Assembly: GCF_030697925.1 (NCBI RefSeq)
Contig: NZ_JAUYOJ010000203.1
Coordinates: 1 to 64,000, forward strand
Reading direction: 5' to 3'
Source of the DNA: Phenylobacterium sp.
Lineage (GTDB): Bacteria > Pseudomonadota > Alphaproteobacteria > Caulobacterales > Caulobacteraceae
Length of the DNA stretch: 64,000 nt
The notes below the pieces were generated by a model. That model made no database searches. It saw only the letters and a program-made list of their open reading frames with translations, and was not told where the DNA came from. This document shows, one piece after another, positions 18,355-26,799 of the stretch. Positions within the stretch are counted from its first letter, which is position 1; the number at the start of each line of letters is the position of its first letter. The translations under genes and the position numbers were made by a program.

Positions 18355-19407
18355 ATGACCCGATCAGTCCTCCCTGCCCTGCTGCTGGGCGTCCTGGCCG
18401 CCTGCTCGCCGGCCGGCGAATCTCCGGGCGAGGCGGCCGCCGAGCCGCCTGCCACGCCCGCCGTCGCGGCCCGTCCGGTCGAGGGGCCGCGGCTGTCCTT
18501 CCCGCTGGCCTGCGTCGTCGGCGAGACCTGCGAGGTGCAGAACCACGTCGACGCCGATCCGGGGCCGGGCGTGAAGGACTATCGGTGTGGCACGCAGACC
18601 TACGAGAAGCACGGGGGTGTCGACATCCGCCTGCTCGACATGGCCGCGCAGCGCCGGGGCGTGGATGTGCTCGTCGCCGCCCCGGGCCGGGTCACGCGAC
18701 TGCGCGACGGGGTCGCCGATGTCTCGGTGAAGGTCGCTGGCGCAGCCTCCGTCGCGGGCCAGGAGTGCGGTAATGGGGTCGTCGTCGACCACGGCGGTGG
18801 CTGGGAGACCCAGTACTGCCACCTGGCCCGGGGCAGCATCAGGGTGAAGCAGGGTGACACCGTCGGGGCGGGGCAGCCGATCGCCCGCGTCGGCCTGTCG
18901 GGCAACACCGAGTACCCGCATCTGCACCTGAGCGTGCGCAAGGCCGGCGTCACAGTCGACCCCTATCGTCCGGACGCGCGCCCCGGGACCTGCGACGTGG
19001 CCAGCTCGGGGCGTGGGTTATGGAACGCCCCAGCGGCCAAGGCTGTGGCCTACCGGCCGGGCGCTGTGCTGAACACCGGGTTCGCAGGGGCGCCGGTGAC
19101 CATGGAGTCGGTCGAGGCGGGTGGCGTCGCGACACCGTCGGCCGACGGCCCGGCGCTGGTCGCCTACGTCCGCGCGATCAACCTGCAGGCGGGCGACGTG
19201 CAGAGCCTGAGCGTCCGTGGGCCTGATGGAAACGCGCTCGTGCAAAACACGCTGGCGCCGCTGGACCGCGGCAAGGCGCAATACGTCCTCTACGTTGGTA
19301 AGCGCACGCCGACCGGCGGCTGGCGGAGCGGCCGATATATGGCGACCTATGTCGTGACCCGGGGGGGCAATCCAGTGTTGAAGCGGACATTCGAGCTCGC
19401 GTTGTAG
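18355..19407 (+). CDS. M23-family metallopeptidase lipoprotein (LytM-like)
   Basis: 350 residues. A lipoprotein signal with lipobox LAAC (Cys 17) and a Pro/Ala-rich linker lead to an M23 domain with zinc ligands in H86GGVD90 and in H189LH191, and the 'GNGVVVDHGGGWETQYCHL' strand. The C-terminal ~120 residues form a beta-rich domain without a recognised name. It may cleave peptidoglycan cross-links or act as an envelope regulator. ATG 18355 follows GAGGATCAGG. The Pho operon and glycan genes give no direct functional clue; it follows the sulfotransferase by 41 bp. Confidence 0.88.
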   Translation: MTRSVLPALLLGVLAACSPAGESPGEAAAEPPATPAVAARPVEGPRLSFPLACVVGETCEVQNHVDADPGPGVKDYRCGTQTYEKHGGVDIRLLDMAAQRRGVDVLVAAPGRVTRLRDGVADVSVKVAGAASVAGQECGNGVVVDHGGGWETQYCHLARGSIRVKQGDTVGAGQPIARVGLSGNTEYPHLHLSVRKAGVTVDPYRPDARPGTCDVASSGRGLWNAPAAKAVAYRPGAVLNTGFAGAPVTMESVEAGGVATPSADGPALVAYVRAINLQAGDVQSLSVRGPDGNALVQNTLAPLDRGKAQYVLYVGKRTPTGGWRSGRYMATYVVTRGGNPVLKRTFELAL

Positions 19408-19562
19408 GCGAAAACACGTGAGTCCAGCAGGGAAATCAGCGCCTCCAAGCTTCACCTCACAAGTCCGTTAGGATCCCATTGTAAAGCTAGAGGCTCTTCC
19501 GTGGATCGGCAGAATGAGCTATAATTGTTTGTCAGCCTTGCTCTCCAGGGCTGTGTCGCTTT

Positions 19563-19597
19563 GGCCGGGCGGTGAGCTCGCGGCTTACCGCCCGGCC
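19563..19597. terminator. Strong inverted repeat between convergent genes
   Basis: GGCCGGGCGGT and ACCGCCCGGCC form a perfect 11-bp stem with a 13-base spacer, between the 3' ends of the M23 gene (plus) and the O-methyltransferase gene (minus). Position and strength fit a bidirectional terminator, although there is no clear U-tract on either strand. Confidence 0.55.
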
Positions 19598-19666
19598 TCT
19601 CCGTGAGGCGGCAATGGCGCACCCGCACAATGCGGATGGACGAGAAGCAGGCCGGAGGCGAAGGCC

Positions 19667-20419
19667 TTATCGGATGACCATGCCCTGGCCGGTTGGCAAC
19701 TCCAGAACGGCATAACCGCGCTCGGCGAACCAACGGTCGTGGGCGAGTTTCTGGTTGCGGTAGTAGAGCCATCCGTAGTCGTCGAGGATGAGGACCGCCC
19801 CCGGAGTCATGCGATCGAATAGCGCCTCGAGCACCGCGGTTTCGGCCTCGGCGTTGTTCATGTCGATATGCATGAAGGCGATCCGGTTCGGCGCGGCGAC
19901 GGCGAAGCTTTCTGGAGCCTGCCCACGTGTAACAGTAACATTGGGTAGATCAGAGAACCGCGACCTGACTTGATCATAGAGGCCATCACCATGTTCCGTC
20001 ATCGCGTGATGAGGCATGGCCGGATCATGCGCGAATAGATCATAGAGGTAGTAGCCCTTGGGCTTTGAGCCGAAGTCGAGATAGTCGCACACGATCCTTG
20101 CGCTGACCCCTTTGTAGCAGGCGCACTCGACGAAATCGCCCTCGAGCCGAAGTCCACTCTGCGCGGCCCAGGCCAATACGGCGGTCCGCCAGATAATGCC
20201 TTTTTCGATCTTGGTTTGGGCGTGCTTCTCAAACGCCGACATGAACTTCTGGTCTGTGAGAAAACTCAGGTTCTTGTCGAGGGTGATGAGGTTGTCACCC
20301 GTGAACGTACCTTGCACCGTCTTCAGGGACAGTAGCAACGTCCGGACGATATCGATGAACCGCCGCTCGTCCTTGTATCCGAAGAATAGGGCGGAGTGAT
20401 ACTGCAGCTTCATGGGCAT
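19667..20419 (-). CDS. TylF/MycF-like O-methyltransferase
   Basis: 250 residues. The SAM fold has 'LEGDFVECACYKGVSARIVCDYL' (motif I), 'YYLYDLFAH', 'IAFMHIDMNNAEAETAVLEALFDRMTPGAVLILDDYGW', with the Asp-Asp metal-binding pair of TylF/MycF sugar O-methyltransferases. It probably methylates a hydroxyl on a surface sugar. It ends upstream of a strong inverted repeat and starts 129 bp after the RTX gene. Base composition looks lower in GC than most neighbours, suggesting separate acquisition. Confidence 0.82.
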   Translation of the reverse strand: MPMKLQYHSALFFGYKDERRFIDIVRTLLLSLKTVQGTFTGDNLITLDKNLSFLTDQKFMSAFEKHAQTKIEKGIIWRTAVLAWAAQSGLRLEGDFVECACYKGVSARIVCDYLDFGSKPKGYYLYDLFAHDPAMPHHAMTEHGDGLYDQVRSRFSDLPNVTVTRGQAPESFAVAAPNRIAFMHIDMNNAEAETAVLEALFDRMTPGAVLILDDYGWLYYRNQKLAHDRWFAERGYAVLELPTGQGMVIR

Positions 20420-20495
20420 TGGGGACGGGAGAATTATCCTATCTCGCGCCTGACCTCCGACGCCAGCCTTCGCCAGGCCAAATCTTCCGCCAATG

Positions 20496-20525
20496 AAAAG
20501 GGCCGCCCCCTAGGGGACGGCCCTT
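20496..20525 (-). terminator. Rho-independent terminator of the RTX gene
   Basis: On the minus strand, AAGGGCCG pairs with CGGCCCTT around a C/G-rich inner stem and is followed by TTTTC. It lies ~20 bp past the RTX stop, as expected for a strongly expressed surface protein. Confidence 0.8.
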
Positions 20526-20547
20526 CCAGGTCTAAGACGTCGTCCGT

Positions 20548-22491
20548 TTAGGAGACGAAGTCGGTTTCGCTCACGCCAGCCGCGGCAACACCGGTCAGCT
20601 GGACGGTCGTCGTGACCGTATTGCTGCCGTTGCCATCAGCGAACACGAAGGAGTCGGCGCCCACGGTCATCACAACGATGTCGCGCGTCCCGGCCGCGAT
20701 AAGGGCCGAAGCGTCCGACAGAGCCGTGGCGTAGTCGGCCGCGACGAGCTCAACATAGTTGGACGCGGTACCGACGACCCCCAGAGCGATCGAGTCATCG
20801 GCGGCCACGAAGGTGCCAATGGCGTCGATCGAGCCTGCGGTGGAGCTGGTTTCGCCGACCAGGAACACGAAGCGGTCAGCGTCCGCGCCACCAACGACCG
20901 AGTCGACACCAGCGCCGCCTTGGATCGTATCAGCACCGGCGGCGCCGTCGATCGTGTCGTTGCCGGCGCTGCCCGTCAGGAAGTCGCCGAGCGCTTCGGA
21001 ACTACCCAGGATCGAGTCGTTCCCAACGCCGCCATCGGCGAGATCTTGGCCGGCCACCGCCGTAAGGACGATGGTGTCGTTTCCGTCGCCGCCCAGGACG
21101 GTGTCGCTACCAGCGCTACCGGTGATGGAGTCATCGCCCGCGCCGCCGGCGACGTTGACCGTCGCATTGGCAGCCCCGGTGATGGTGTCGTTGCCATCGC
21201 CACCCGAGAACAGGTCGTTGCCCGTGCCGCCGGTGATCGAGTCGGTGCCCGCATCGCCATTCACGGTGTTGTTGCCGGCCGTAAGGGTCACGGTGTCGTT
21301 GCCGTCACCGCCACCGATCTGGTCGTTTCCGCTGAGGCTCGTGACGGTGTCGTTGCCAACGCCCGCGTCGACGACATCGTTGTCGGCGCCGCTGGCGATG
21401 TTGTCGTTGCCGTCACCACCGAAGAGCGAATCGGCTCCGGCATCACCGGCGAGCGTATCATTGCCCAAATCCCCGGAGATGAAGTCAGCCGCCGCGGCGC
21501 CCGTCAGGTTATCGCCGTCTTGGCCCCCGAGCAGGGTGTCCGCACCGGCACCGCCCGTAATGGTGTCCGCGCCAATGTTGCCATGGGCGTAGTTGCTACC
21601 GTCGCCGGTATCGATCGTGTCGGCGCCTTGCCCGCCGAGCAGCGTGTCGTTGCCCGTGGTCGCGGTAATGCTGTCGTCACCGGTGTTGCCTTGGACATTA
21701 TTGTTGCCCGCGGCCGCGAGGATCGTGTCGTTGCCAGCACCGCCAACAACGGCGTCCGCGTCGGCGCCACCCGTCACGCTGTCAGCGCCAGCGCCCGAGT
21801 CAATCGAGTCAGCGCCGCCGGCCGCGTTCGTGATGGTGTCATCGCCGTCGCCGCCCGACACGGTGTCAGCGCCGATCCCGGAGGTGACACTGTCATTGCC
21901 GAGATCGCCAGCGAGATAGTCGGCGCCATCGGCGCCGTTGATGGTGTCGTTGTCCTGACCGCCCAAAAGCGTGTCGGCGCCGGTCCCGCCGAGGACCGAG
22001 TCAGTGCCGATGTTGCCGTTGGAGTAGTTGGCGCCAGCGCCAACCGTGATCGTGTCGTTGCCTTGACCACCATAGACGGTGTCGTTGCCAGCGTCGCCAG
22101 CAAGCGTGTCATTGCCTTGGTTGCCTTGAACGACATCGTCGCCGTCGCCGCCAGCCAGGTTGTCGTCACCCAGGAAGCCGTAGAGGCCATCGTTCCGGAA
22201 GGTGCCGACGACGTTGTCGCTGCCCGTCAAACCCACGAGCAGGTTCGAGCCATCGGGGAAGATGACCTCACCCGCCGCGTCGCCCTCACCGAGGACGCCG
22301 CTGCCGAAGGTGACGGCCCGGCCGTTGAAGGTCAGCGTCACCGAAGCGGGCGTCGGGAAGACCCCACCGGTGAAGGAGACCTGGACCTGGGCGCCGGTGG
22401 CGCCCGCAGTCGAGAAGGTCAAAGAGTCGGTCGCCGCACTGTAGGCCGTGGCCTCTTCAGGGGTGATCGTCTCGAAGAAATAGTTAGCCAT
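20548..22491 (-). CDS. RTX calcium-binding-repeat protein, probable type I-secreted surface (S-layer-like) protein
   Basis: 647 residues, with no Sec signal. Residues ~1-105 form a unique beta-rich N-terminal domain. About 106-535 are glycine/aspartate nonapeptide repeats (GGxGNDTxx) that bind calcium and fold outside the cell. The last ~110 residues are repeat-free with hydrophobic strands ('DRFVFLVGETSS ... SFVFADGNG'), as in C-terminal secretion regions. Very low charge other than Asp, plus Thr/Ala richness, resembles Caulobacter S-layer protein RsaA, though it is shorter and its N-terminus differs. The exporter genes lie immediately upstream on the same strand, and a strong terminator follows. 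Function as a surface layer is inference; an adhesin is possible. Confidence 0.85.
   Translation of the reverse strand: MANYFFETITPEEATAYSAATDSLTFSTAGATGAQVQVSFTGGVFPTPASVTLTFNGRAVTFGSGVLGEGDAAGEVIFPDGSNLLVGLTGSDNVVGTFRNDGLYGFLGDDNLAGGDGDDVVQGNQGNDTLAGDAGNDTVYGGQGNDTITVGAGANYSNGNIGTDSVLGGTGADTLLGGQDNDTINGADGADYLAGDLGNDSVTSGIGADTVSGGDGDDTITNAAGGADSIDSGAGADSVTGGADADAVVGGAGNDTILAAAGNNNVQGNTGDDSITATTGNDTLLGGQGADTIDTGDGSNYAHGNIGADTITGGAGADTLLGGQDGDNLTGAAAADFISGDLGNDTLAGDAGADSLFGGDGNDNIASGADNDVVDAGVGNDTVTSLSGNDQIGGGDGNDTVTLTAGNNTVNGDAGTDSITGGTGNDLFSGGDGNDTITGAANATVNVAGGAGDDSITGSAGSDTVLGGDGNDTIVLTAVAGQDLADGGVGNDSILGSSEALGDFLTGSAGNDTIDGAAGADTIQGGAGVDSVVGGADADRFVFLVGETSSTAGSIDAIGTFVAADDSIALGVVGTASNYVELVAADYATALSDASALIAAGTRDIVVMTVGADSFVFADGNGSNTVTTTVQLTGVAAAGVSETDFVS
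21052..22131 (-). repeat. 435-bp higher-order tandem repeat inside the RTX gene
   Basis: Residues 121-265 and 266-410 of the RTX protein align with a constant offset of 145 residues: VQGNQGND/VQGNTGDD, GANYSNGNIG/GSNYAHGNIG, GADTLLGGQD in both, AGDLGND/SGDLGND, GGDGDD/GGDGND. A third, partial and diverged copy follows from 411 (AGNNTVNG against AGNNNVQG, offset 144). This is duplication above the level of the 9-residue RTX unit. Confidence 0.75.
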
Positions 22492-22712
22492 GTTTCTCTC
22501 CAGTCTGTGTCACATGGACCCTGAAACGCCTGGCCGCCATTTTGCCAAATGGAGGGGTCCCAGCGGTCCTTTCCGTTCGCCATAACATGGTCGTGGCGAA
22601 GGTTAAACGAGCCCTAGGGAGACGTATCGGAACCGTTGAAAATGCGCAACAGGTAAAAAGGCGCGAAACCACCGCTGTAATGGGGCTTTCACCGCCTGGG
22701 ATTCACCCCTTG

Positions 22713-24083
22713 TTAATCTTCGCGTAGGGCGTCACGAATGATGTCGGTCAGCGGGCTGACGATATAGGATAGAACGGTGCGTTTTCCGGTTACGATCATC
22801 GCTTCGGCCGGCATGCCAGGGCTCAATTTCACGCCTTTGGGCAGCTTGGTCAGCTCCTGTGGCGGAATTCGCACATCGGCGCGGAAATAGCTCTCGCCGG
22901 TCCGCTCGTCGACCAGCTGATCAGCGGAGACGGTGACGACCACGGCCTCGACCGGTGGCACACGCTGGGAGTTGTAGGCGCTGAGCCGCACGCGAGCCTT
23001 CAATCCGGGCTTCACGACGTCGGTGTCCTGCGGTTTGATTCGCGTGGTCACGATCAGCGGGACATTGGCCGGAACCACGCTCATCAACCTCTCGCCGGGA
23101 GCCACGATCCCACCGACCGTGAATTGCGTCAGATCGAGCACATAGCCGTCGGCAGGCGAGCGCACAGTGGCCGCGTCAAGCATCTGGCTTGCGGCCGTGA
23201 GCTTCGGCCCGACATCCGATAGGCCGGCTTGCGTTTGGCGCAGGCCTTCCGCCGCCTGGCTCACCCGTTCCTCGCGCAGGGTGTTGAGCTGAAGCCGGGT
23301 CTCGCCCATCTGCTCGCGCAGTCGCGTGGTGTCCGCCACCAACGCGCCCCGCCGCCCGGAGAGCTCGGCCAGGGTGCGCTGATAGCGCAGGATCAGGGTC
23401 TTCGGCGCATAGCCCTTCTCGTAGAGCGTCTGATACCCGGCCAGCTCTTCCCTAGTCAGGCGATCACTCTCGTTGAGCGCGTCGATCTGGGCGCGGACGC
23501 CGCCGATCTGGGTCTCGACCTGTTGCAGCCTCTGCCCCAACACGTCACCCTGGGTGTCGAAGTACTGCAGGCGCGTGGCGAACAGGAACTGCTGGTCACG
23601 AATCAGGCCCGCCACCCGTGGATCGTTCGCCCGTGCCATCAGCTCCGGCGGAAACGCGATGACGCGCTGGTTCGTCGATTCAGCCTGCAGCCGGGCGATC
23701 TGCGCCAGCAAGGTGTCGTACTGGTTCTGAAGGACATCAACACTGGCGCGGGGCTGGACGTCGTCGAACCGCAGCAGCACTTGGTTCAGTTTCACGTGCT
23801 GGCCCTCATGCGCCAGGATGGCGCGCACGGTCCCCCCCTGGAGATGCCTGACAGTCTTGCGGTTGTCCTCGACACGGACCATGCCGGGAGCCACCACGGC
23901 GCTGTCTAGCGGCGAGACGGCGGCCCAGAGCAGCATGCCCACCACGAACACGCCGACCACGATCGAGCCCATGATCATCGGGCGCTTGACGCGCCGCCGC
24001 AGCTCGGCGTCCAGGGGCGCGAGGTCGCCGCCGCTGAAGGCTGGGGTCACATAGGGTTTGACAGGACCGAGTTCGAACTTCAC
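22713..24083 (-). CDS. Type I secretion membrane fusion protein (HlyD/PrtE/RsaE family)
   Basis: 456 residues. One N-terminal TM helix (about 37-58), a lipoyl/barrel half-motif 'VVAPGMVRVEDNRKTVRHLQGGTVRAILAHEGQHV', a long periplasmic coiled coil (about 115-290), then the second half 'ATVRSPADGYVLDLTQFTVGGIVAPGERLM' and 'LKPGLKARVRLSAYN'-like strand. HlyD-family adaptors bridge the inner-membrane ABC exporter and a TolC-type outer-membrane channel. It overlaps the ABC gene by 4 bp and precedes the RTX gene, the same order of exporter components as in Caulobacter rsaD-rsaE. No TolC-like gene is in the window. Confidence 0.93.
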   Translation of the reverse strand: MKFELGPVKPYVTPAFSGGDLAPLDAELRRRVKRPMIMGSIVVGVFVVGMLLWAAVSPLDSAVVAPGMVRVEDNRKTVRHLQGGTVRAILAHEGQHVKLNQVLLRFDDVQPRASVDVLQNQYDTLLAQIARLQAESTNQRVIAFPPELMARANDPRVAGLIRDQQFLFATRLQYFDTQGDVLGQRLQQVETQIGGVRAQIDALNESDRLTREELAGYQTLYEKGYAPKTLILRYQRTLAELSGRRGALVADTTRLREQMGETRLQLNTLREERVSQAAEGLRQTQAGLSDVGPKLTAASQMLDAATVRSPADGYVLDLTQFTVGGIVAPGERLMSVVPANVPLIVTTRIKPQDTDVVKPGLKARVRLSAYNSQRVPPVEAVVVTVSADQLVDERTGESYFRADVRIPPQELTKLPKGVKLSPGMPAEAMIVTGKRTVLSYIVSPLTDIIRDALRED

Positions 24084-25807
24084 CGGCTGGCCTCGATCTT
24101 CTGGACCGGCGCGGGCTGGACCACCCGGGCCATGACCTGTTCGCGCGGCCCAAACAGCTCCACGCGGCCGTCGCGCAATAACAGCATCTTGTCGGCGCTG
24201 CGGAACACACTCGGCTTGTGCGAGACGATCACGATGGTCGCACCGCCAGCCTTCAGGCCGTCGAGGGCGTTGACCAAGGCCTCCTCGCCCTCGGCGTCCA
24301 GGGCGGCGTTTGGCTCGTCCAACACCAGCAGGCGCGGATTGCCCATCACAGCGCGGGCCAGGCCCACGCGCTGGCGCTGCCCCGCTGAGAGCACGTGGCC
24401 CGCCTCGCCGAGCTCAGTGTCATAGCCGTTGGGCAGGCGTAGGATGAGCTGGTGAACGCCGGCGACCTGGGCGGCCCAGACCACGGCGCTGTCCTCCACG
24501 TCCGAGCGGAACCGGGCGATGTTGTCGCGAATGGTGCCGGCGAAGAGTTCGGTGTCCTGCGGTAGGTAGCCGACATGCTTGCCGAACTCGACCCGGTCCC
24601 AGGAATAGACGTCGGCCCCGTCGAGGCGGACCGCGCCGCTGTTTGGTTGCCAGATTCCGACAATCAGGCGGGCGAGCGACGACTTGCCCGCGCCCGAAGG
24701 GCCGATGATCCCTAGCATCTCACCGGGCTCGACCTTGAGATTGATCCCCTGCAGCACAAACCGGTTGGCGCCAGGGGGAGCGAAGTTCACGGCCTCCACC
24801 GACAATTGACCCATCGGCGTGGGCAGGGCTGTTGAGGCCGCGGCGGGCTTCCAGTCCTTGAATAGGGCGTTCAGTCGCAGATAGGCGCGGTAGCCGTTGT
24901 TGAGTCCATCCCAGGAGCCGACCAGCCGGTCGATCGGCTGCAGGGCCCGGGCGGCCAGGATCATGTTGGCGAAGAGCAATCCCGAGTGGATTTCGCCCTT
25001 CACAACCAGATAGGCGCCGATGGCGATGATCAGCACCTGGATCGCCTGGCGCGCGAACTTGCTGATGTTGGACAGCACGCTGGCCCGCTCGCTGGCGACG
25101 GCGCTGCGTTCCATCGTCACCGAACGGAATCCGGCCCAGCGCTGACCCAGCGGCTCGACCATCCCCATGGCCCGAACGACCTCGCCGTTGCGCAGCGCCG
25201 CGTCGGTGAAACCATAGCTGCGCAGGGCCGCGTCGTTGGCCTCCTTGAGAGCGGGCCGGGTGGCGCGATCCTGGACGATGGTGATACCGATCAGGATCAC
25301 GGCGCCCATGAGCGTCACCACCCCGATCAGCGGATCTATGACGAACAGCACGGCGATGAAGACTGGCATCCAGGGCAGATCGAACAGGCTGCCGAAGGCC
25401 GAGCCGGTCAGCATCTGGCGGAAGGCGTCGAGGTCTCGAAGGGCCTGCGAACGCAGGGAGGGATTGCCGCGCAACACGCCGTCGAACAAGGCCGAAAACA
25501 CCTTGCCGCTAACGCGTTGGTCCATGACCACGCCGAAGTTGATCAGAACCTTGGCGCGATAGTCGTCGATCAGGCCCGAGACGATAAAGGCGCCAAGGAC
25601 TGCGACGGTGATGACCACCAGCGTCGGCACGCTGTAGCTCGTCATCACCCGCCCGTAGATTTGGAAAGTGTATAGCGGCAGAGCCAAGTAGAGCACGTTC
25701 GAAACCGCGCTGAATCCCGCGGCGAACCAGAGGGGGGTGTAGCCCTCCTTGATCGACCGCGTCAGCGGGTTGTCGGGCTGGTCAGCCATCGGGTTCAGGA
25801 TATTCAT
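24080..25807 (-). CDS. Type I secretion ABC exporter (PrtD/RsaD family)
   Basis: 575 residues from ATG 25807 (MNILNP); the frame opens upstream to 25954 but that part lacks family similarity, and ATG 25789 is also possible. The N-terminal ABC transmembrane domain (about 15-300) starts 'NPLTRSIKEGYTPLWFAAGFSAVSNVLYLALPLY'. The ATPase has Walker A GPSGAGKSS, signature LSAGQRQRVGLARA and Walker B LLVLDEPNAALD. It exports RTX proteins in one step from the cytoplasm, recognising a C-terminal signal. Its neighbour RTX protein is the likely substrate; the distant esterase-RTX protein at 53.4 kb may be another. Confidence 0.93.
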   Translation of the reverse strand: MNILNPMADQPDNPLTRSIKEGYTPLWFAAGFSAVSNVLYLALPLYTFQIYGRVMTSYSVPTLVVITVAVLGAFIVSGLIDDYRAKVLINFGVVMDQRVSGKVFSALFDGVLRGNPSLRSQALRDLDAFRQMLTGSAFGSLFDLPWMPVFIAVLFVIDPLIGVVTLMGAVILIGITIVQDRATRPALKEANDAALRSYGFTDAALRNGEVVRAMGMVEPLGQRWAGFRSVTMERSAVASERASVLSNISKFARQAIQVLIIAIGAYLVVKGEIHSGLLFANMILAARALQPIDRLVGSWDGLNNGYRAYLRLNALFKDWKPAAASTALPTPMGQLSVEAVNFAPPGANRFVLQGINLKVEPGEMLGIIGPSGAGKSSLARLIVGIWQPNSGAVRLDGADVYSWDRVEFGKHVGYLPQDTELFAGTIRDNIARFRSDVEDSAVVWAAQVAGVHQLILRLPNGYDTELGEAGHVLSAGQRQRVGLARAVMGNPRLLVLDEPNAALDAEGEEALVNALDGLKAGGATIVIVSHKPSVFRSADKMLLLRDGRVELFGPREQVMARVVQPAPVQKIEASR

Positions 25808-26020
25808 GCGCGCCGGGCTGTTCCGTGGATGTTCGCGGTCGTTGGACGCCGCGACCATCGGCGATTCTGGCGAACCGGGTCCGAGCCGGATCGCGCCGAA
25901 AACGCGCGAGACATGCTTGGGGCTCTTGCTGATGTCAATGGCGCAACCAGCCACGTCACTCTCCTGAGGCGTGTGCTAGGAAGCCGCATGCGGGCCGCGT
26001 CGCCCGCCCAGGGAGGCGCC

Positions 26021-26788
26021 TTGTCCAGGATCGCGATCATCGGCAGCTGCATAACGCGAGACTTGTGGCCGATCCTGGGCGAGACGCCGCAGAACCTGCT
26101 TTATGTGTCGCGCACCAGCCTGGCTAGCCTGTTCGCACCGGCGCCTGCGGGCGTCACGACCGACGATAAACCCCCGAACGGTTTGCGGCCGCAGCCCCAC
26201 GCGGCGCTGGTCGCCGACCTCCGCAAGACCGCCCTGGCCGCCCTCATCGCGCACCGGCCCACCCACATCATCTTCGACTTCATCGACGAACGTTTCGATC
26301 TGCTGGCGGCGGGGGGCGGCCTTGTCGCCCGCACCTGGGAACTGGAAGTCAGCGGCTATCTCGACCAAGCGCTGTTCCGGACGGCGCGCGCCGTGCCACG
26401 CGCTTCCCAGGCTTGCGATCGGCTCTGGGCGGAAGGCGCAGCGGAAATGGCCGCCTTCCTCCAGGCCACTCCCCTCCGGGAGGCGACCGTGATTCTGCAT
26501 GAGGCCCAATGGGCGCAAGCCTACCTGGACCGGTCCGGCGCCACTCGCCAGTTCGAACCCACCATCGAGGTGCTGCCGGGCAGGTTCGCGCGCCTCGACG
26601 AGCAGAACGCCTTGCTGCGCAAGTACCAACGGACCTTCGCCCGTCTCGTGGGAGACCTCGCCCGGCTGTCCGCGCCGGACGAACTGCGGTTCGCCTCAGA
26701 GCGACATCGCTGGGGACTAAGCCCCTTCCACTACGTAGACGGCTATTACCGGAAGATCTGGGATCAACTCCGAGACCTTGGGATTTAG
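26021..26788 (+). CDS. DUF6270-like protein of unknown function
   Basis: 255 residues from a TTG at 26021, preceded by AGGGAGG at ideal spacing; ATG 25988 is an in-frame alternative. It opens with 'SRIAIIGSCITRDLW', contains 'HIIFDFIDERFDLLA', and ends 'SPFHYVDGYYRKIWDQL'. The GSC near the N-terminus and the conserved HY near the C-terminus suggest a GDSL/SGNH-like hydrolase fold, as in families found in polysaccharide clusters. The activity is unknown; sugar or acyl esterase is a guess. It reads divergently from the ABC exporter and converges with the repeat-protein gene 11 bp away. Confidence 0.7.
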   Translation: MSRIAIIGSCITRDLWPILGETPQNLLYVSRTSLASLFAPAPAGVTTDDKPPNGLRPQPHAALVADLRKTALAALIAHRPTHIIFDFIDERFDLLAAGGGLVARTWELEVSGYLDQALFRTARAVPRASQACDRLWAEGAAEMAAFLQATPLREATVILHEAQWAQAYLDRSGATRQFEPTIEVLPGRFARLDEQNALLRKYQRTFARLVGDLARLSAPDELRFASERHRWGLSPFHYVDGYYRKIWDQLRDLGI

Positions 26789-26799
26789 GCCCGGAAGCG

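Noticed and set aside
20548-22491. Regularly spaced repeats considered as a CRISPR array
   Set aside because: The repeats are in-frame Gly/Asp codons of RTX units with no unique spacers.
20920-22524. 534-codon plus-strand frame opposite the RTX gene
   Set aside because: Its regular composition is a by-product of the RTX repeats on the minus strand; it has no independent similarity or ribosome-binding site.
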